NCBI GenBank assembly: GCA_005938025.2
Contig: VCCI02000004.1
Location: 269,607-333,606, forward strand
Length of the DNA stretch: 64,000 bases
Reading direction: 5' to 3'
From: Inquilinus sp. KBS0705
GTDB lineage: Bacteria; Bacteroidota; Bacteroidia; Sphingobacteriales; Sphingobacteriaceae
Both the position numbers and the translations under genes were made by a program. The notes below the pieces were generated by a model. The model had not been told where the DNA came from. It ran no database searches and was given only the letters and a program-made list of their open reading frames with translations. Positions 61,109 to 64,000 of this stretch are shown piece by piece (position 1 is the stretch's first letter; every line of letters starts with the position of its first letter).

Positions 61109-61582
61109 TTAAAGTGAAAACTTTATCCAGGCATCACCCTCGTAGCCAAAATTGAATTGTTTTGGATTGATGATCTCGGCCAAAATCTCAAGAGACTCGA
61201 CCATAACCTCGCCATTCTGGTGGAAATATCTTTCGCCGTCAGCTATATAAACGCGGTTATTTTTTACAGCCTTTAACTCGGCAAAGCCGGGATATGCTAA
61301 TAGCGTGTTGATGCCGCCCATAGTATGCGCTACGGATGCACCTTCGGGCATTAATATAATAATGTCAGGGTCGGTCGCAAGGCTATCAGCAGTTGTGCCA
61401 CCTGCAATGTTTAGCATATCGGCCAGGTTGTTTACTGTAGTAAGGGGATCTATTTGCCCTGCACAAAACACAGTAGGCTTGTTCTCCATAAATTTAAGCT
61501 TATGGCGAATAATATCAACCCGCTCCTGCAACTCTTCGGGCAGTTGGGCAAACAATACAGAAAATTGCGATGGTGCAGACAT
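61109..61582 (-). CDS. BtuF/periplasmic-binding-like half protein
   Basis: 157 aa from ATG 61582 (MSAPSQFSVLFAQLPEELQE). It matches only the C-terminal half of BtuF/FhuD-type binding proteins: TVFCAGQIDPLTTVNNLADM near 40, then DPDIIILMPEGASV and AVKNNRVYIADGERYFHQNG (family pattern AVKNGRVYxxDG). It lacks a signal peptide and the N-terminal half, which would hold part of the ligand-binding cleft. It may be a stand-alone short family in this lineage, or a truncated gene. There is no ABC transporter next to it. Confidence 0.65.
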   Translation of the reverse strand: MSAPSQFSVLFAQLPEELQERVDIIRHKLKFMENKPTVFCAGQIDPLTTVNNLADMLNIAGGTTADSLATDPDIIILMPEGASVAHTMGGINTLLAYPGFAELKAVKNNRVYIADGERYFHQNGEVMVESLEILAEIINPKQFNFGYEGDAWIKFSL

Positions 61583-61654
61583 TTTGCAAATATGCGAATT
61601 TACCTGTTTTACAATCCGCATAAATAGGCAGAATTTACGCAGCCATTATTTTAT

Positions 61655-61662
61655 TATATTTG
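61655..61662 (+). promoter_or_regulatory. -7 promoter box directly before the LysE-type gene
   Basis: TATATTTG is a perfect TAnnTTTG box and ends 5 bases before the ATG at 61668, so the mRNA would be leaderless or nearly so. The -33 position has only a weak ATTT. Confidence 0.4.
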
Positions 61663-61667
61663 AAGCA

Positions 61668-62294
61668 ATGATATTCCTGACCTTTTTTATCGGGGTTATA
61701 GCTAATTTTATAGGTTATATACCACCCGGTAACATCAATCTTACGCTTATACAGATAACTATAAACAGGGGTTTAAAACAGGCCCTTCAGTTTATTATCG
61801 CATTTTCGTGTGTAGAGTTTTTCTTTACCTATTTTGTAATGCAAGGCGCTAAATGGCTATCGGAAGAGGTGAGATTAGATACCATTATAGACTGGGTGAT
61901 GGTGGTATTATTTGGTACTCTGGGCTTAATTACCTGGCGCAATCGCAATAAACCACCAAAAACAACCTACTCTAACCATGCCAGTATCAAATACGGCATA
62001 TTATTAGGTTTTCTAAATCCTATGCAAATACCTTTTTGGATGGTTACAGGCACTTACCTTATTACCCACCAATGGATTGAGGATGGCCGCTTAGCCCTGG
62101 TGATATTTAGCATAGGTTCGGCAGGGGGTGCGTTTTTAGCCTTGTTTTTATACGCCAAGTTTGCCGGTTTTGTGCAAAAGAAGTTTGAACTGAGCACACG
62201 TGTAATAGATATATCCATAGCGATACTGTTCTTCGCCTTTGCGGCTTACCATATATTTAAGCAGCTTTATTTAATTTATTTTAAGCACCATTAA
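61668..62294 (+). CDS. LysE-family amino-acid exporter
   Basis: 208 aa from ATG 61668. About six membrane helices are present. The N-terminal signature is IGYIPPGNINLTLIQITINR near residue 14 (family PGP/PGN motif), followed by LKQALQFIIAFSCVEFFFTY. The helices GILLGFLNPMQIPFWMVTG near 115 carry the second conserved NP pattern. It exports amino acids or related compounds. Its stop overlaps the stop of the next, convergent gene by the four-base TTAA. A perfect -7 box lies just upstream of the start. Confidence 0.85.
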   Translation: MIFLTFFIGVIANFIGYIPPGNINLTLIQITINRGLKQALQFIIAFSCVEFFFTYFVMQGAKWLSEEVRLDTIIDWVMVVLFGTLGLITWRNRNKPPKTTYSNHASIKYGILLGFLNPMQIPFWMVTGTYLITHQWIEDGRLALVIFSIGSAGGAFLALFLYAKFAGFVQKKFELSTRVIDISIAILFFAFAAYHIFKQLYLIYFKHH

Positions 62295-63361
62295 ACATTA
62301 GCCTCATCGGCTGTTTGCGATGCTTTGGTATTGATATTCCATATCTTCTCTGCCTTGCGGCCAACCAGCCAAAAGGATAAAGCCAGGACGGAAAAGAAAA
62401 CCGTTTTATTGGTATGATCCCAAAAGTATTCGAAGTATTTAGTGTACAGGAATATGATCAAAAAGGTAATGCCAAACTCGCGGGCTATGGCATCTTTAAA
62501 CTTTAAGCCGTATAACAAAAACAGGCCCGCTACCACGGCAGATATGATGCCCCAATAAAATAAAGTGATCTGCTTAATGCTCCACCACACATCTAAACTG
62601 CCATAGTTGCCAAAAATACTTAACAACCATAACGACATAAAAAGGTAAAGCATGCCCACCACATAGGTAAGCTCCCAAAACCAGGCAAACCATTTACGAT
62701 TTTTTAATACATGGCATGCGCTTACCAGCAACAAGCCAAACACTACAAAGCGCAACGGGTAATTCATCCCTAAAAAGTATAGCGCCCAGTTGGTTTGATA
62801 ACCGGTTTCGGTGCCAAACCAGCTACCCAGCGATACCAGCGCGAAAAGCCATATCAACCTTGATGGCATGCGCCAGGCCAAAAAACCATATACAAAAACC
62901 GATACCAGGAAAAGCAACGAATAATGCCCTGAGCCATTATCGAACGTCTTGCCCAGGTAGGCTATGCAACAGGCGGTAAACAGCACGCCGGTAAATAACA
63001 CAGCCTCGTTACTAAACACTTTTTCGGGGAACTGGCGCTCGCGTTTGCGGCCAAGATAAAATAGCCCGGCAGCCATGGCGCCTGATAATATACTGATAAT
63101 GATATCGGGCGTATCGTACAGCTTTTTTATCCAATTTATAACTGCGTCATCCACAATAAGCGAGCCTATGGCGATAGCCCCGCAAATAAGTGCCACCCAC
63201 ATTGAATACTTAGCCAAACGCATCCAGTCGAACCCCTTTACTTCGTACGAGTTGCGTAACTTATCGGCCTGTGCATCATCAATAACATGGTGCTTTTGCC
63301 AGTGACTGATGGTTTGGTTTAAAAAGTCGCTTTCCTGCCTGTCAAGGTTAAGTTTAGCCAT
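62291..63361 (-). CDS. DUF2157-like polytopic membrane protein
   Basis: 356 aa. A short cytoplasmic N-terminus of about 50 residues (QTISHWQKHHVIDDAQADKL, key part of the DUF2157 N-terminal motif) is followed by about ten membrane helices, for example YSMWVALICGAIAIGSLIV and AVLFTGVLFTACCIAYLG. A polar break at residue 40 (DWMRLAKYS) marks the membrane border. The tail is hydrophilic (NINTKASQTADEANV). The function of the family is unknown. The stop overlaps the convergent LysE-like gene. Confidence 0.8.
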   Translation of the reverse strand: MAKLNLDRQESDFLNQTISHWQKHHVIDDAQADKLRNSYEVKGFDWMRLAKYSMWVALICGAIAIGSLIVDDAVINWIKKLYDTPDIIISILSGAMAAGLFYLGRKRERQFPEKVFSNEAVLFTGVLFTACCIAYLGKTFDNGSGHYSLLFLVSVFVYGFLAWRMPSRLIWLFALVSLGSWFGTETGYQTNWALYFLGMNYPLRFVVFGLLLVSACHVLKNRKWFAWFWELTYVVGMLYLFMSLWLLSIFGNYGSLDVWWSIKQITLFYWGIISAVVAGLFLLYGLKFKDAIAREFGITFLIIFLYTKYFEYFWDHTNKTVFFSVLALSFWLVGRKAEKIWNINTKASQTADEANV

Positions 63362-63449
63362 GAATACTAATTACCTGAATTAATTTTAATTACACGAATT
63401 TAAATTAATTTATAAGCAGCAGACTATTCAATTTACCGATCACAGCGTA

Positions 63450-63494
63450 GGGCTGTGCGATTCCTTCCCTCGGGAAGGAGGAGGAAGGGGTTAA
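63450..63494. repeat. Left inverted repeat of the DUF559 unit
   Basis: This runs from GGGCTGTGCGATTCC to GGAAGGGGTTAA and contains the hairpin CCTTCCC-TC-GGGAAGG. It abuts the stop codon of the DUF559 gene (63495-63497). Its reverse complement matches the right repeat 63953-64000, with stem changes that keep base pairing. The region 63362-63449 before it has AATTA/GAATT word repeats and no gene. Confidence 0.75.
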
Positions 63495-63919
63495 TCAGCT
63501 ATCCAAAACTTCGAAAGGAAAATTTTTCGGAAGTTTAATAGATTTATCGCTTTTAATAATGGAGATGATTTCGCCCTCTAATGCCCGTATCACATTTATC
63601 AAATCGTACTTTACTACAGATTCATCAAATCTTATTACTTTAATGCCAAAGCTCTCTAACTTCTTCTGCCGTATTTCATCTCTGTTAAATGCCTCCTGTG
63701 ATTATGCGACATGCCATCAATCTCAATGGCTAACATTAACTCCTTGCAATAAAAGTCAACTATATAAATATCAACACATCTTTGTCTATCAAAATCTAAC
63801 CCCCATAATTTATCTCCTTTCAATTCATTCCAAAGAAGTATTTCGCCAAAGGTCATTTCCTTTCGAAGTTTCCTGGCCAATGGTTTTAACGCGGGATTGT
63901 ATTGAATTAGTTTAGACAT
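63495..63919 (-). pseudogene. DUF559 (PD-(D/E)XK-type) endonuclease gene with a frameshift
   Basis: From ATG 63919 (MSKLIQYNPALKPLARKLRK) it follows the DUF559 pattern MTFGEILLWNELKGDKLWG, then FDRQRCVDIYIVDFYCKEL and LMLAIEIDGMSH, the Vsr-like fold with Asp/Glu catalytic residues. At HNH, near 63700, the frame breaks: one missing base changes the expected H-E-E-A-F-N-R-D into a stop 14 codons later. In the restored frame it continues NRDEIRQKKLESFGIKVIRF and ends at 63495 (FPFEVLDS). The length would be about 141 aa, normal for DUF559. It fills the space between the two inverted repeats. Confidence 0.8.
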
Positions 63920-63952
63920 AAATAATTCTACTTTCAAATTTAGATTCCTTTA

Positions 63953-64000
63953 TTAACCCCTCCCTGCACCCTCCCGTTGGGAGGGAATCGCACAAGCCCC
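63953..64000. repeat. Right inverted repeat of the DUF559 unit
   Basis: This starts with TTAACCCCTCCCTG and ends at the window edge with ATCGCACAAGCCCC. It contains the hairpin CCCTCCC-GTT-GGGAGGG. The reverse complement aligns with 63450-63494 over nearly all its length. It may continue past the window. It lies about 33 bases upstream of the DUF559 start. Confidence 0.75.

Overview
The window looks like chromosomal DNA of a Bacteroidota species, most likely family Sphingobacteriaceae (Mucilaginibacter- or Pedobacter-like). The grounds are: a T9SS type B (gliding-motility-type) C-terminal sorting domain, long two-part IspG, the gene order parA-parB-DUF5683-dapB-lepB, Bacteroidota-style -7 boxes of the form TAnnTTTG, PQQ-type sugar dehydrogenase and GH20/GH26/GH51 secreted glycosidases, and many short 'word-repeat' hairpins between genes. 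No tRNA, rRNA, CRISPR array, prophage or insertion-sequence transposase was seen.

Layout. 1-6.1 kb: a GH26 beta-mannanase cut by the left edge, an MCE/Mla-type lipid transport operon (permease, ATPase, MCE protein), a CarboxypepD_reg-like protein, and a sigma-like/anti-sigma-like pair. 6.1-20.3 kb: GH51 arabinofuranosidase, Bcr/CflA-type MFS pump, GntP permease plus alpha/beta hydrolase, glycine-zipper protein, PAS histidine kinase and a divergent response regulator, dnaK, a GNAT acetyltransferase, ispG carrying two in-frame repeat insertions, and an orphan lipoprotein. 20.3-22.6 kb: a 268-bp composite palindrome, a beta-hydroxyacid dehydrogenase and an APH-fold kinase.

22.6-38.2 kb is the most notable block. 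A seven-gene minus-strand operon runs MoxR ATPase, DUF58 (vWA-like), BatA-type membrane protein, DUF4175-like membrane protein, a membrane protein with a GATase-like core, TldD-like metalloprotease, TldE/PmbA-like partner, and ends in a strong terminator. Divergent from it run DUF4159, a GYF_2-RDD membrane protein and a second TldD/TldE pair. A second GYF_2-RDD gene faces that pair. Between the two arms lies an inverted-repeat element.

38.2-50 kb: a PspC/LiaF-like envelope-stress pair, an SDR, a second MlaE/MlaF pair without an adjacent MCE gene, a SAM methyltransferase, a lipoprotein of unknown function, a Gfo/Idh oxidoreductase, and lepB-dapB-DUF5683-parB-parA. 50-64 kb: an FMN reductase, a frameshifted gene next to its intact paralogue, a large T9SS-secreted adhesin-like protein, PQQ sugar dehydrogenase, a TonB-dependent receptor, GH20 hexosaminidase, a BtuF-like half protein, a LysE exporter, a DUF2157-like membrane protein, and a frameshifted DUF559 endonuclease gene enclosed by inverted repeats at the right edge.

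All domain names come from reading the translated sequence and from knowledge of the families; no database search was run. Identity statements are by eye.
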